Shown: piece by piece, positions 28,148 to 37,362 of the stretch
Numbering within the stretch: the first letter of the stretch is position 1
How the letters are laid out: every line of letters starts with the position of its first letter
Assembly (NCBI RefSeq): GCF_002891535.1
Contig: NZ_PDZR01000010.1
Span: forward strand, 82,951 to 146,950
Source of the DNA: Methylocella silvestris
Lineage (GTDB): Bacteria; Pseudomonadota; Alphaproteobacteria; Rhizobiales; Beijerinckiaceae
Direction: 5' to 3'
Length of the DNA stretch: 64,000 bases
Translations under genes and position numbers: made by a program
The notes under the pieces: generated by a model
Told to the model about the DNA's origin: nothing
The model's database searches: none
What the model saw: the letters and a program-made list of their open reading frames with translations, nothing else

Positions 28148-28471
28148 ATGAACGGCGTCATTCTTTCGCTAGGGCTCCTGGTCGGCCTCTGCCTTTGCGT
28201 GCGCACGCAGGCGGCGCCGCGATGCTATTCGACCGGGGAAACGCGCGAAAAGATAGCCACCGACGGCCTGACCGAGCCGTTCAGGGCGATGCAGAAGGCG
28301 GCCGCGCGGACGCAGGCGGAGGCGCTGGCGGCAAAACTCTGCCTGGGGGACGATGATTTTGTCTACGAGATTAGCCTGTTGCGTCGGGACGGAAAAATCA
28401 TTCGGGCCTTCGTCAACGCCAAGAGCGGCCAGATGCTCGACGCAAAAAGCGAAAAGAAACGCGGCGATTAG
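28148..28471 (+). CDS. Small exported PepSY-like protein
   Basis: The 107-residue product has a signal peptide (MNGVILSLGLLVGLCLCVRT, cleavage near TQAA) and a mature domain ending in VYEISLLRRDGKIIRAFVNA and KSGQMLDAK, the strand pattern of PepSY-like domains. Two Cys (RCYST, KLCLG) could pair. Such proteins often sit upstream of two-component systems and may modulate the sensor; feuP begins 152 nt downstream. The start at 28148 lies 34 nt from the start of the divergent protease gene. Confidence 0.7.
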   Translation: MNGVILSLGLLVGLCLCVRTQAAPRCYSTGETREKIATDGLTEPFRAMQKAAARTQAEALAAKLCLGDDDFVYEISLLRRDGKIIRAFVNAKSGQMLDAKSEKKRGD

Positions 28472-28623
28472 AGCGTGAGGCGGAAACACGGCCCGACATT
28501 GCGCGGCAATCCTCGAAATTATTGGAATTGATCCGGTTCATGAATCCAAGACCGCCCATGAGTGATCTTCATCGAGGAACGCCGCGAATGGTCGCGCTTT
28601 AGCCGCCGGGCGGGAGAATCACG

Positions 28624-29334
28624 ATGCGCCTGCTCGTTGTCGAGGACGACAAGGATTTGAACCGGCAGATTGTCTCTGCGCTTGAGCGCGCCGGTTACGC
28701 CGTCGATCGCGCCTTCGACGGCGAGGAGGGCTGGTTCCTCGGCGACACGGAGCCATATGATGGCGTCGTGCTCGATCTCGGCCTGCCGGAAAAGGATGGC
28801 GTCGCCGTGCTTTCCGATTGGCGCAAGGCCGGCCGCGTGATGCCGGTGCTGATCCTCACGGCGCGCGACCGCTGGGGCGAAAAGGTCAAAGGGTTCGACG
28901 CTGGCGCTGACGATTATGTCACCAAGCCCTTCCACATCGAGGAGCTTCTCGCCCGGCTGCGGGCTCTTCTGCGCCGCGCCGCAGGGCACGCCTCAAGCGT
29001 GTTTTCCTGCGGCCCGGTCAGTTTCGACGAACGCGGCGGCAAGGTTTCGGTCGAAGGCCAGCCGATCAAGCTCACCTCGCATGAATATCGGCTGCTCGGC
29101 TATCTGATGCATCATCAGGGCAAGATCGTTTCGAGGGCAGAGATCGTCGAGCATCTTTACGATCAGGATTTCGACCGCGACTCCAATACGATCGAGGTTT
29201 TTGTCGGGCGCCTGCGCAAAAAACTCGGCGTCGACGTCATCCATACGATGCGTGGGCTTGGCTATATATTGGCGCCTCCGAGGGCGGACGACGGCGCGGC
29301 CGCAAGCCGAGCCGGGCCGCCGACCGGCCGCTGA
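28624..29334 (+). CDS. feuP: FeuP-like OmpR/PhoP family response regulator
   Basis: The 236-residue protein has a receiver domain (VVEDDKD, phospho-acceptor Asp51 in VVLDLGLPEKDG, Lys in VTKPF) and an OmpR-type winged helix (LTSHEYRLLGYLM ... RDSNTIEVFVGRLRKKLG ... IHTMRGLGYIL). Sequence and linkage fit the FeuP/FeuQ system of rhizobia, reported to affect iron uptake and cyclic glucan export in Sinorhizobium. The stop overlaps the feuQ start by 1 nt. GGGAGAATCACG precedes the ATG. Confidence 0.88.
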   Translation: MRLLVVEDDKDLNRQIVSALERAGYAVDRAFDGEEGWFLGDTEPYDGVVLDLGLPEKDGVAVLSDWRKAGRVMPVLILTARDRWGEKVKGFDAGADDYVTKPFHIEELLARLRALLRRAAGHASSVFSCGPVSFDERGGKVSVEGQPIKLTSHEYRLLGYLMHHQGKIVSRAEIVEHLYDQDFDRDSNTIEVFVGRLRKKLGVDVIHTMRGLGYILAPPRADDGAAASRAGPPTGR

Positions 29335-30779
29335 TGCCGCGTCCGGATCCCGTTGCGGGCAAAGCCTCGGGCTGGGCAACAAGCAGGATTTCGATCGCCA
29401 AACGGCTTTTCGTGTCGGCGGCGATTTTAAGTTTCGCCATCCTGTTCCTCGCCGGCGCGCTCCTGACCGCCGCCTACCGGCAGGCCGCCGAGCGCAATTT
29501 CGACGAGCGTCTCAACGTCTATCTGCGCGCGCTCATCACCGACATTGCCACCGCAAGCGAGGCCGAGCGGGTAGGGCCGGACGAATTGAGCGATCCGCAA
29601 TTCGCGCTCGCTCTTTCCGGCTGGTACTGGCAGATCACGAGGCTCGACGGTGATCAGCGCCAGATCAGGAGTTCGCGTTCTCTCTTCGCCGCGCGCCTTC
29701 CTCGGCTGTCGGATCTCGGTGTTCCGGTCGGGATCGGCGGCGCGCGTCAGGGCTACGCCAAGGGTCCTGACGACCGGCGCCTGCGCATCGTCGAGCGTAT
29801 CGTCGATGCGGGCGACGATGGCATCTATCTCGTTCAGGTGGGGGCGACGACGGCCGAACTCGAATCCGCCATCCAGCAATTCGAAGCCTATCTGACCGTC
29901 ACTTTCACGCTGCTCGCCCTCGCGCTCATCGCATCCTCGGCGCTGCAACTACGTTATGGCCTTGCACCCTTGCGCCAGCTGCGCGAGGGCGTTGCGGCGA
30001 TCCGCCGCGGCGAGGCCGAATCGATCTCCGGCGTCTATCCCTTGGACCTCGCCCCGCTCGCCGGCGAGCTTAATCTGCTGATCGGCGCCAATCGCGCCGT
30101 GGTCGAGCGCGCCCGCACCCAGGTCGGCAATCTGGCGCATGCGCTGAAAACGCCGCTGAGCGTCGTCATCAACGAGGCGGCGCTGGAGCCGGGGCCGCTT
30201 TCGGCCAAGGTTACGGAGCAGGCGGCGATCATGCGCGATCAGGTTGGCTATTATCTTGACCGCGCCAGAGCCGCTGTGCGCGCCGGAATGCTCACCGGAT
30301 CGACCGAGGTCGAGCCCGTGATCCGCGCGCTGCTGGCCGCCTTCGAGAAGATCTACGCCGACCGCGCGCTCGAATTTTCGCTCGACGCGCCATTCCCCAT
30401 TCGCTTTTTGGGCGAGAAGCAGGATCTTGAGGAGATGATCGGCAATTTGATCGACAATGCCGGCAAATGGGCGCGCAGCCGCGTCAATGTGACCGTCGCC
30501 GCCGAGACGCTCGATCGCGACGCCGAACGCTCCTTTTTCCATATTGTCATCGATGATGATGGGCCGGGCCTTCCGGCGAACCGGCGCGAGGAGGCGATCG
30601 CGCGCGGCCGTCGGCTCGACGAAACCAAGCCGGGCTCGGGGCTTGGCCTCTCGATTGTCGTCGATCTTGCGACGATGTATGGCGGCGGCCTGACGCTCGA
30701 CGCCAGCCCGGCCGGGGGGCTTCGCGCGCAATTGCTCCTGCCGTCGACGCAGAACCCGCCCGAGCCAACGCGTTCGTGA
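29334..30779 (+). CDS. feuQ: FeuQ-like sensor histidine kinase
   Basis: The 481-residue kinase has a TM helix (SAAILSFAILFLAGALLTAA), a periplasmic sensor of about 120 residues, a second TM helix (VTFTLLALALIASSALQL), HAMP, the H-box with His269 in NLAHALKTPLSV, the N-box NLIDNAGKWA, and G boxes DDDGPG and GSGLGLSIV. It is a PhoQ-like class in which the H-box motif is HxLKTPL. It is translationally coupled to feuP and precedes the ccm genes by 47 nt, with no terminator visible between. Confidence 0.87.
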   Translation: MPRPDPVAGKASGWATSRISIAKRLFVSAAILSFAILFLAGALLTAAYRQAAERNFDERLNVYLRALITDIATASEAERVGPDELSDPQFALALSGWYWQITRLDGDQRQIRSSRSLFAARLPRLSDLGVPVGIGGARQGYAKGPDDRRLRIVERIVDAGDDGIYLVQVGATTAELESAIQQFEAYLTVTFTLLALALIASSALQLRYGLAPLRQLREGVAAIRRGEAESISGVYPLDLAPLAGELNLLIGANRAVVERARTQVGNLAHALKTPLSVVINEAALEPGPLSAKVTEQAAIMRDQVGYYLDRARAAVRAGMLTGSTEVEPVIRALLAAFEKIYADRALEFSLDAPFPIRFLGEKQDLEEMIGNLIDNAGKWARSRVNVTVAAETLDRDAERSFFHIVIDDDGPGLPANRREEAIARGRRLDETKPGSGLGLSIVVDLATMYGGGLTLDASPAGGLRAQLLLPSTQNPPEPTRS

Positions 30780-30826
30780 GCGAAAGACCCTTTGCAAGGC
30801 CGCGCGCCGATGACTAAGAGAACGTC

Positions 30827-31948
30827 ATGTTGTGGGTATTTTTTGCAGCCTTGACGGTCGCCGCCCTGACAAGCGTGTTCTGGCCGCTCCTTCGAACGCC
30901 GCGCGGGCCCTCGCGCAGCGCGATCGAGGTCGCCTTTTACAAGGCGCAGGTGGCCGAGATCGAACGCGACGCCGCGCGAGGGCTTGTCGCCAAGCATGAC
31001 GCCGAAGGCGCCAAGGCCGAGGCGGCGCGGCGCCTCATTATGGCGTCGGAAACGCCGGGTCCCGGCGCCGCCGATGCGTCTCCAGCCAAAGCGCGCGCCG
31101 CCATCGCTGTGGCGGTTCTGTTCGTGCCCGCGCTCGCGATCGGCCTTTATTCATCCATCGGCCATCCGGGACTGCCGGACCTGCCGCTGACCGCCCGAAT
31201 GGCGCAGCCCGCCGCAAAACTCGACATCATGGCGGCGATCGGCAAGGTCGAGGCGCATCTTGCCGAAAGCCCCAACGACGCAAGGGGCTATGCGATCCTC
31301 GCGCCGATTTATATGCGCCTCGGCCGCTACGAGGACGCCGCCAAAGCTTATGCTGCGATGCTGCGGCTTGAGGGCGAGACGGAAGAGCGCCTGTCGCTTT
31401 ACGGCGAAGCGCTTGTCGCGGCGGCGCAAGGCGACGTCACGGCAGAGGCGAAAAAAGCCTTCGAGAGCGCCAAGGCGAAAGATCCGGCGGCGCCGCGCCC
31501 GCGCTTCTATCTTGGCCTTGCCGCCGCTGAGGCCGGCGACAAGGCTGGGGCGAAGAAAATCTGGACTGAACTGCTCGAGCAATCGCCGCCGGACGCCCCC
31601 TATGCGCCAGCCCTGCGTGAAAAACTCGCCGCGCTCGACGGAGCGCCCGCGCCCGCGGCCCTGCCGGGGCCGGAGCAAAACCCGGCGCTGGCGGCAAACA
31701 TCAAAGCCATGGCCGGCCCGGAGCAGGCGCAGGCGATCAAGGGCATGGTCGATCGGCTCGCGGCGAAGCTTGCAGAGAACGGACAGGACGTCGAAGGATG
31801 GCTTCGCCTCGTGCGCGCCTACGCCGTGCTGCATGAATCCGAAAAGGCGCGCTCGGCCGTTGTCGACGCCAAACGCAATCTCGCCGACGACGCGACGGCG
31901 AGCGCCCGCATCGACGCGCTCGCACGCGAACTTGGTCTTGAAGGATAA
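30827..31948 (+). CDS. ccmI: Cytochrome c maturation protein CcmI (CycH)
   Basis: CcmI binds apocytochrome c and hands it to the CcmFH heme ligase. The 373-residue protein has two TM segments near the N-terminus (WVFFAALTVAALTSVFWPLL and AIAVAVLFVPALAIGLYSS) around a cytoplasmic loop with the AFYKAQVAEIERDAARG-type motif, then a periplasmic TPR-containing region (GYAILAPIYMRLGRYEDAAKAYAAM). It is the first gene of ccmI-E-F-H, with only 9 nt to ccmE. Confidence 0.93.
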   Translation: MLWVFFAALTVAALTSVFWPLLRTPRGPSRSAIEVAFYKAQVAEIERDAARGLVAKHDAEGAKAEAARRLIMASETPGPGAADASPAKARAAIAVAVLFVPALAIGLYSSIGHPGLPDLPLTARMAQPAAKLDIMAAIGKVEAHLAESPNDARGYAILAPIYMRLGRYEDAAKAYAAMLRLEGETEERLSLYGEALVAAAQGDVTAEAKKAFESAKAKDPAAPRPRFYLGLAAAEAGDKAGAKKIWTELLEQSPPDAPYAPALREKLAALDGAPAPAALPGPEQNPALAANIKAMAGPEQAQAIKGMVDRLAAKLAENGQDVEGWLRLVRAYAVLHESEKARSAVVDAKRNLADDATASARIDALARELGLEG

Positions 31949-31957
31949 AAGCCTGAC

Positions 31958-32458
31958 ATGACGCGCAAGCAAAAGCGCCTTGCCTTGATCGCATCGGGAG
32001 CGGCCGTCGTCAGCCTCGCCGTGGGCCTTGTGATGTTCGCCCTGCGCGACAACATCGTCTTTTTCTATTCGCCGACCGAGCTTGCCGAAAAGCCGGCGAC
32101 GAACGGCGCGCGTCTGCGCATCGGCGGACTCGTCAAGCCGGCCTCGCTCGACCGTCAGGGCGATCAGACGGTGCGCTTCACCGTGACCGACATGAAGCAC
32201 GACATCGCCGTGACCTACACCGGCCTGTTGCCGGATCTGTTCCGGGAAGGGCAGGGCGTCGTCGCCGAGGGCGCCCTGCGGCCGGATGGGGTTTTCCACG
32301 CCGACAGCGTCCTCGCCAAGCATGATGAGCGCTATATGCCGCGCGAAGTCGCCGACGCCTTGAAGAAACAGGGCGTCTGGCAGGAAGAGGGCAAGTCGGA
32401 GGGCAAGCCTGCCGCTGTTCCAGCCCAGACAGCGCCGCAGGGCGCACAGGCCTACTGA
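31958..32458 (+). CDS. ccmE: Heme chaperone CcmE (CycJ)
   Basis: CcmE carries heme covalently in the periplasm and delivers it for cytochrome c assembly. The 166-residue protein has one N-terminal TM anchor ([20 protein letters not shown]), an OB-fold domain ([48 protein letters not shown]) and the heme-binding His122 in AKHDERYMP. Length and motif are typical. It lies between ccmI and ccmF. Confidence 0.96.
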   Translation: MTRKQKRLALIASGAAVVSLAVGLVMFALRDNIVFFYSPTELAEKPATNGARLRIGGLVKPASLDRQGDQTVRFTVTDMKHDIAVTYTGLLPDLFREGQGVVAEGALRPDGVFHADSVLAKHDERYMPREVADALKKQGVWQEEGKSEGKPAAVPAQTAPQGAQAY

Positions 32459-32472
32459 AAGATGAAGCTGGC

Positions 32473-34455
32473 ATGATCGTCGAAACCGGCCATTACGCGC
32501 TCGTCCTTGCGCTGGCGCTCGCGCTCGTCAATTCCGTGCTGCCGATCTGGGGCTCGCTTGCGGGCGACCGCCGCCTGATGGCCGTCGCGCCGCCGGTCGC
32601 GATCATGAGCTTCCTGCTGATCGGCTATTCCTATTTCGCGCTGACCTATGCGCATGTGACGTCGGATTTCTCGCTGCTGAATGTCGTCGAGAATTCGCAT
32701 TCGGCCAAGCCCTTGATTTACAAGATCAGCGGCGTCTGGGGCAATCACGAGGGCTCGATGCTCTTGTGGGTGCTGGTGTTGGCCCTGTTCGGCGCAGCGG
32801 TCGCTATGTTCTCCGCCTCGATGCCCGAGGATCTGCGGGCGAACACGCTCGCCGTCCAGTCCTGGATCAGCGCCGCTTTCGTGCTGTTTATTCTTCTCAC
32901 CTCCAACCCCTTCGCCCGGCTCGGCGCGCCGCCGGCTGAGGGCAACGACCTCAATCCGCTATTGCAGGATCCCGGCCTCGCGATCCATCCGCCGCTGCTT
33001 TATCTTGGCTATGTCGGACTTTCGATCACCTATTCCTTCGCCGCCGCCGCTCTTATCTGCGGGCGCATCGACGCCGTCTTCGCACGCTTCGTGCGGCCGT
33101 GGACGCTCGCCGCCTGGATTTGCCTGACGCTTGGCATCGCAATGGGGTCTTACTGGGCCTATTACACGCTCGGCTGGGGCGGCTTCTGGTTTTGGGACCC
33201 TGTCGAAAACGCCTCGCTGATGCCCTGGCTTGCCGCCACGGCGCTGCTCCACTGCACGAGCGTGATGGAGAAACGCGAAGCGCTGAAGATCTGGACGATT
33301 TTCCTGGCGATCCTCGCCTTTTCGCTCTCGCTGCTCGGCACCTTCCTGGTGCGTTCCGGCGTGCTCACCTCGGTGCATGCTTTCGCCACCGACCCGATGC
33401 GCGGCGTGTTCATTCTGTTGATTCTCGTCCTGTTTATCGGCGGTTCGCTGGTTTTGTTCGCGGCGCGCGCGGGCGGCCTGAAGCAGGGCGGCCTGTTCGC
33501 CCCGATCTCGCGCGAAGGCGCGATCGTCGTCAACAATCTGATCCTCTCGACCTGCTGCGCCACCGTCTTCGTCGGCACGCTCTATCCGCTGGCGCTCGAA
33601 GCCGTGACGGGCGAGAAAATCTCTGTCGGCGCGCCGTTCTTCAATCTGACCTTCGTTCCGCTGTTCGTCCCGCTGTTCATCCTGATGCCGGTTGGCCAGA
33701 TGCTCGCCTGGAAGCGCGGCGATCTCCTTGGCGTGGCGCAACGGCTGATCTACGCCTTCGGCGCCGGCCTCCTGATGGCGGCGGCGCTGGCGGCGATCCA
33801 CGGCGGTCCGGCGGTCAGCTTCCTGCTTGGCGGTCTTGCCGCCTATGTCATCGTCGGGGCCTTCACGGACATCGGCAGGCGCCTTCTAGGCGCCGGCGCC
33901 TCGCCCGCGGCGATCCTGCGCCGCCTGTCAGGACTGCCGCGACAGGCGCTCGGCACGGCTTTCGCCCATGCCGGCATCGGCGTCACCCTGCTTGGCCTTG
34001 CGGCGTCCGGCTGGGGCGTCGAAAAGATAACCACCTTGCGCCCGGGCGATACGCTTGACGTCGGCCCGTTTCAGCTGACGCTGCGGGATCTCGCCAAGCG
34101 CGAGGGGCCGAATTATTCGGAAATTTTTGCAACGACGGTGATTCGATCCGGGGGCGTCGTCGCCGCGGTGGTCGAGCCTTCCTTGCGCTCCTATCCGACC
34201 CGGCGCAGCAACAGGACGGAAGCCGGCATCGCGACTCTTTCGTTGGGCCAGGTCTATATCAGCATCGGCGGCCTCGAGCCCGACGGCAAAGTGGACGCGC
34301 GCATTTTCTGGAAGCCGCTCGTCTCGCTGATCTGGGGCGGCGCGCTGATCATGGCCTTCGGCGGCGCGCTTTCTTTAAGCGACATGCGGCTTCGCGTCGG
34401 CGTCGGTCGGCGCGCGCGCAAGCCGGCCGCGCCGCAAGCCGCGCCGGCGGAATGA
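32473..34455 (+). CDS. ccmF: Heme lyase subunit CcmF (CycK)
   Basis: CcmF is the multi-pass membrane heme ligase component that attaches heme to apocytochrome c. The 660-residue protein has many TM helices and the tryptophan-rich WWD signature ([20 protein letters not shown]) flanked by conserved histidines ([39 protein letters not shown]). The stop overlaps the ccmH start (ATGA). Length is normal. Confidence 0.97.
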   Translation: MIVETGHYALVLALALALVNSVLPIWGSLAGDRRLMAVAPPVAIMSFLLIGYSYFALTYAHVTSDFSLLNVVENSHSAKPLIYKISGVWGNHEGSMLLWVLVLALFGAAVAMFSASMPEDLRANTLAVQSWISAAFVLFILLTSNPFARLGAPPAEGNDLNPLLQDPGLAIHPPLLYLGYVGLSITYSFAAAALICGRIDAVFARFVRPWTLAAWICLTLGIAMGSYWAYYTLGWGGFWFWDPVENASLMPWLAATALLHCTSVMEKREALKIWTIFLAILAFSLSLLGTFLVRSGVLTSVHAFATDPMRGVFILLILVLFIGGSLVLFAARAGGLKQGGLFAPISREGAIVVNNLILSTCCATVFVGTLYPLALEAVTGEKISVGAPFFNLTFVPLFVPLFILMPVGQMLAWKRGDLLGVAQRLIYAFGAGLLMAAALAAIHGGPAVSFLLGGLAAYVIVGAFTDIGRRLLGAGASPAAILRRLSGLPRQALGTAFAHAGIGVTLLGLAASGWGVEKITTLRPGDTLDVGPFQLTLRDLAKREGPNYSEIFATTVIRSGGVVAAVVEPSLRSYPTRRSNRTEAGIATLSLGQVYISIGGLEPDGKVDARIFWKPLVSLIWGGALIMAFGGALSLSDMRLRVGVGRRARKPAAPQAAPAE

Positions 34456-34934
34456 GCATGAAAGCTTCGCTTCGCGCCCTCCTGCTGCTTGGCTCCCTTG
34501 CGCTGGGCCCTGTCACAGCCGGAGCCGTCGAGCCCGATGAAATCCTCGGTGACGCAACCCTCGAGGCGCGCGCGAGAGACCTCTCCGCGCATTTGCGTTG
34601 CATGGTCTGCCAGAATGAATCGATCGACGACTCTCATGCGCCGCTGGCGCGCGATCTGCGCCTCCTCGTCCGCGAACGCCTCAAGGTGGGCGACAGCGAT
34701 GAGGCGATTCGCGACTATCTCGTGCGCCGTTATGGCGATTTCATCCTCTTGAAACCGCCGCTGAAAGCCGAGACGCTGGCGCTGTGGGGCGCGCCGCTGA
34801 TCGTTCTGATTGTCGGGGCCGCCGCGATCATCGCCAATATGCGGCGGCGTGACGCGAACGCTTTGGCGCCAAAAGAGCTCAGCGAGGCGGAGGCAGCTAA
34901 GCTCAAGTCCGCGCTCGAACGCGATCATTCCTGA
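34452..34934 (+). CDS. ccmH: Cytochrome c maturation protein CcmH (CycL)
   Basis: CcmH is a membrane-anchored thiol-disulfide protein that reduces the apocytochrome heme-binding cysteines. The 160-residue product has a signal sequence ([20 protein letters not shown] region), the redox motif [19 protein letters not shown] and a C-terminal TM helix ([18 protein letters not shown]). It is the last gene of the ccm operon and its 3' end overlaps the convergent aat gene by 10 nt. Confidence 0.96.
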   Translation: MSMKASLRALLLLGSLALGPVTAGAVEPDEILGDATLEARARDLSAHLRCMVCQNESIDDSHAPLARDLRLLVRERLKVGDSDEAIRDYLVRRYGDFILLKPPLKAETLALWGAPLIVLIVGAAAIIANMRRRDANALAPKELSEAEAAKLKSALERDHS

Positions 34935-35614
34935 GGCGGCGCGCCGCGCTTCGGCAAAGCCTCGATCGCTTCGGCGCCGGTAACCTCGCGACTCTTCGGC
35001 CAGACCCAGAAATCGGCCGACTGGGCCATCGCTCGCGCAAGACGGCGACGGTAGGTCTCCTTGGGGATTTCGACGGCGCCGAGCGATTGCAGATGCGGCG
35101 TCACGAATTGCGCGTCGAGCAGGCTGAAGCCGCCCTTCCGCAGCCGCGCTACAAGATGCGCCAGCGCGACTTTCGAGGCGTCTGTCTTGCGGTGAAACAT
35201 GCTCTCGCCGAAAAACGCGCCGCCAAGGTGGACGCCGTAGAGACCGCCGACCAGCACGCCGTCTTGCCAGGTTTCGACCGTATGCACCCGTCCGGCGTCG
35301 AACAGCTGGCGGTAGAGGCTCCGGATGCGTTTGTTGATCCAAGTCTTTTCGCGGTCGGGATAGGAGGCGGCGCATCCATCGATCACGGCGTCAAAATCAT
35401 GGTCGACCTTTGCCTCGAACACGTCGGAGCGTATGGTTTTCGCAAGGCTTTTCGACACGATGAGCCCGTCAAGGGGAAAGACCCCGCGAAACTCGGGATC
35501 GACCCAGAAGAGGCTCGAATCCTCAGCGCTCTCGGCCATGGGAAACAGGCCAATCGAATAGGCGCGCAGCAGAATGTCGGCGGTGATCTCGAACGGGTCG
35601 CGCGCGCGGCTCAT
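34925..35614 (-). CDS. aat: Leucyl/phenylalanyl-tRNA-protein transferase
   Basis: Aat adds Leu or Phe to proteins with N-terminal Lys or Arg, marking them for ClpS/ClpAP. The protein starts [20 protein letters not shown] and has GLFPMAES, the [16 protein letters not shown] segment, [44 protein letters not shown] and [19 protein letters not shown]. The ATG at 35614 has AGGCAGG upstream; the longer reading adds 22 residues without support. 229 aa. Confidence 0.95.
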   Translation of the reverse strand: MSRARDPFEITADILLRAYSIGLFPMAESAEDSSLFWVDPEFRGVFPLDGLIVSKSLAKTIRSDVFEAKVDHDFDAVIDGCAASYPDREKTWINKRIRSLYRQLFDAGRVHTVETWQDGVLVGGLYGVHLGGAFFGESMFHRKTDASKVALAHLVARLRKGGFSLLDAQFVTPHLQSLGAVEIPKETYRRRLARAMAQSADFWVWPKSREVTGAEAIEALPKRGAPPQE

Positions 35615-35798
35615 GCAGCCTGCCTTGTTTGTGACGATTGGAGCCGCGGACAGCATGCCTTGCGGGCGGCGCTTGCGCAATTGCGGCGGCCCCGCCGCCG
35701 CGTCCAGGCGTCATATTCCACTTTGCCCGGATCGTCGGCTCGTATAAGGCCAATCGACGCCCTTGCGCCCCTTGCCCAAAGAATGTTTCGATCTGCTT

Positions 35799-36332
35799 AT
35801 GCTTTCAGCCGTCGTGCTTTACGAAGTGACGCATCGCTCGCCCGGGGTCGATCCCGCCGAGACGCTCGTCCGCACGCTGAGCTCGCTGGTGAGGGCGAAC
35901 GTCGAGGGGCTTTTACGTGACGTCGCCATTGCCGGGCCCGCCAGCCAGGGGCTTGAAATCATCGCCGACCACGCCGGTTGCGGCCTGATCGAGGCGATCG
36001 GCGAGCCGGAGTGGCTGCGCGAGGCGATCGAGGCGGCGCGAGGCCCGCATATTCTTCTGATTCGCTCGGGCTTCGCGCCGCAGCAGGGCTTTATCGAGGA
36101 AGCCGGCGATTTTCTCCAACGGCCGCCGCGCGCCAACGGAGCGGAAGTCGCCGTGCTGCGCGCCGCGCCTGAACGTCTGTTTGAGCGGATGTTTCCTGGA
36201 GCGGCGCCGCTTGCGGGGCTTATCGCGCCGCGCGATCGTTGTCTCAAAGGCTCAGCCAAGCGACTCGTCGGGCTCGCCCAATTCCTCCGCCCGGCGACGA
36301 CGCTGCGCACCCATGCGCGGCGGATCGCGTAA
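35799..36332 (+). CDS. Degenerate GT2-like (GT-A fold) protein, role unknown
   Basis: The product reads MLSAVVLYEVTHRSPGVDPA ... LVRTLSSLVRANVEGLLRDVAIAGP, then ADHAGCGLIEAIGEPEWLREAIEAARGPHILLIRSGFAPQQGFIEEA. The strand-helix order resembles family 2 glycosyltransferase proteins of Rhizobiales that have lost the DxD motif and most of the active site; none is visible here. Catalysis is therefore doubtful. The start is uncertain: ATG at 35799, or TTG at 35763, which adds 12 residues. It is divergent from aat. Confidence 0.6.
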   Translation: MLSAVVLYEVTHRSPGVDPAETLVRTLSSLVRANVEGLLRDVAIAGPASQGLEIIADHAGCGLIEAIGEPEWLREAIEAARGPHILLIRSGFAPQQGFIEEAGDFLQRPPRANGAEVAVLRAAPERLFERMFPGAAPLAGLIAPRDRCLKGSAKRLVGLAQFLRPATTLRTHARRIA

Positions 36333-36354
36333 AGCGCGAACGCCTTTTGCGAGC

Positions 36355-37257
36355 CTACCTCTTGAAGGTATTGCAGGCGTTGACCTCGCCGGATTTCAGC
36401 CCGGTGTTTAGCCATTGCTCGCGCTGCGCCGCCGATCCATGCGTGAAGGAATCCGGCACCACATAGCCCTGCGCCTGCTTTTGCAGAAGATCGTCGCCGA
36501 TCGCCTGCGCCGTATTGATCGCCTTGTCGACGTCGCCCGGCTGCAGGATCTGATATTTTTTCTGCGCATTTGCGGCCCAGACGCCGGCGAGGCAGTCGGC
36601 CATCAGCTCGACGCGGACTGACAGCGCATTGGCGTCGGCTTTCGAAGCCCGCTGCTGCGCCGCCTGCACCTTCGGCAAAATTCCCAGCAAATTCTGGATG
36701 TGGTGGCCGATCTCATGCGAGATGACATAGGCGTAGGCGAAATCGCCGCCGCCGCCCAGTTTTTCCTTCATGTCGCGAAAGAACGACGTATCGAGATAGA
36801 CCTTCTGGTCGTTCGGGCAATAAAACGGCCCCATCGACGCGCTGGCGCCGCCGCAGCCGGACCGCGTCGAGCCGCTATAAAGAACCAGCTTCGGCTTCAC
36901 ATAATTAACGCCGGCCTGCGAGGGGAGGATGTCCGTCCAGACGTCCTCGTTTTCGGCGAGAACCGCCGCGACGAACTGGCCCATCTGGTCGGTCGGCGTT
37001 CCCGCCTGCCGGGATTGCGGCTGCGGCGGCGCGCTCTGCGTCTGCGAATGCCGCGCGCCGTTAAAGAGTTCGGCGCCGCCAATGAGAAGACGCGGATCGA
37101 TGCCGAAGGCCCAGCCGATCAACCCGAGCACGACAATGGCGCCGATGCCCAGTCCACCGCCCCCGCCGCCGCCAAAGCTTTGCCCCGCGCTGGCGTATTC
37201 CGTCTCGCCGCGCCGGTCCTCGACATTGTCGGATCGGCGATAATCTTCCCATCTCAT
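36355..37257 (-). CDS. ypfJ: YpfJ-type neutral zinc metallopeptidase
   Basis: The 300-residue protein has an N-terminal cytoplasmic segment (MRWEDYRRSDNVEDRRG), a Gly run and one TM helix (GLGIGAIVVLGLIGWAFGID), and a zinc-binding HEIGHH site in YVISHEIGHHIQNLLG, with RVELMADCLAGVWA supplying the further conserved Glu. CPNDQKVYLD and SGCGGASASMGPFYC are family features. The ATG at 37257 has GGAGCC upstream. Substrates are unknown. A perfect inverted repeat lies just upstream. Confidence 0.93.
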   Translation of the reverse strand: MRWEDYRRSDNVEDRRGETEYASAGQSFGGGGGGGLGIGAIVVLGLIGWAFGIDPRLLIGGAELFNGARHSQTQSAPPQPQSRQAGTPTDQMGQFVAAVLAENEDVWTDILPSQAGVNYVKPKLVLYSGSTRSGCGGASASMGPFYCPNDQKVYLDTSFFRDMKEKLGGGGDFAYAYVISHEIGHHIQNLLGILPKVQAAQQRASKADANALSVRVELMADCLAGVWAANAQKKYQILQPGDVDKAINTAQAIGDDLLQKQAQGYVVPDSFTHGSAAQREQWLNTGLKSGEVNACNTFKR

Positions 37258-37282
37258 AAACCGGCTCCAGGCTTTCGGCGTG

Positions 37283-37322
37283 CAGAAGTCTTGCAGCATC
37301 GCAGGAAACTGCAAGACTTCTG
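37283..37322. repeat. Perfect 14-bp inverted repeat between udg and ypfJ
   Basis: CAGAAGTCTTGCAG and CTGCAAGACTTCTG flank a 12-nt loop. The hairpin lies 40 nt past the udg stop and 26 nt before the ypfJ ATG on the minus strand. There is no U tract. It could terminate udg, protect its 3' end or affect ypfJ translation. Confidence 0.6.
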
Positions 37323-37362
37323 GACGAGATCATCCGATCAAACAAGATGCGAAAGGCGCGGC

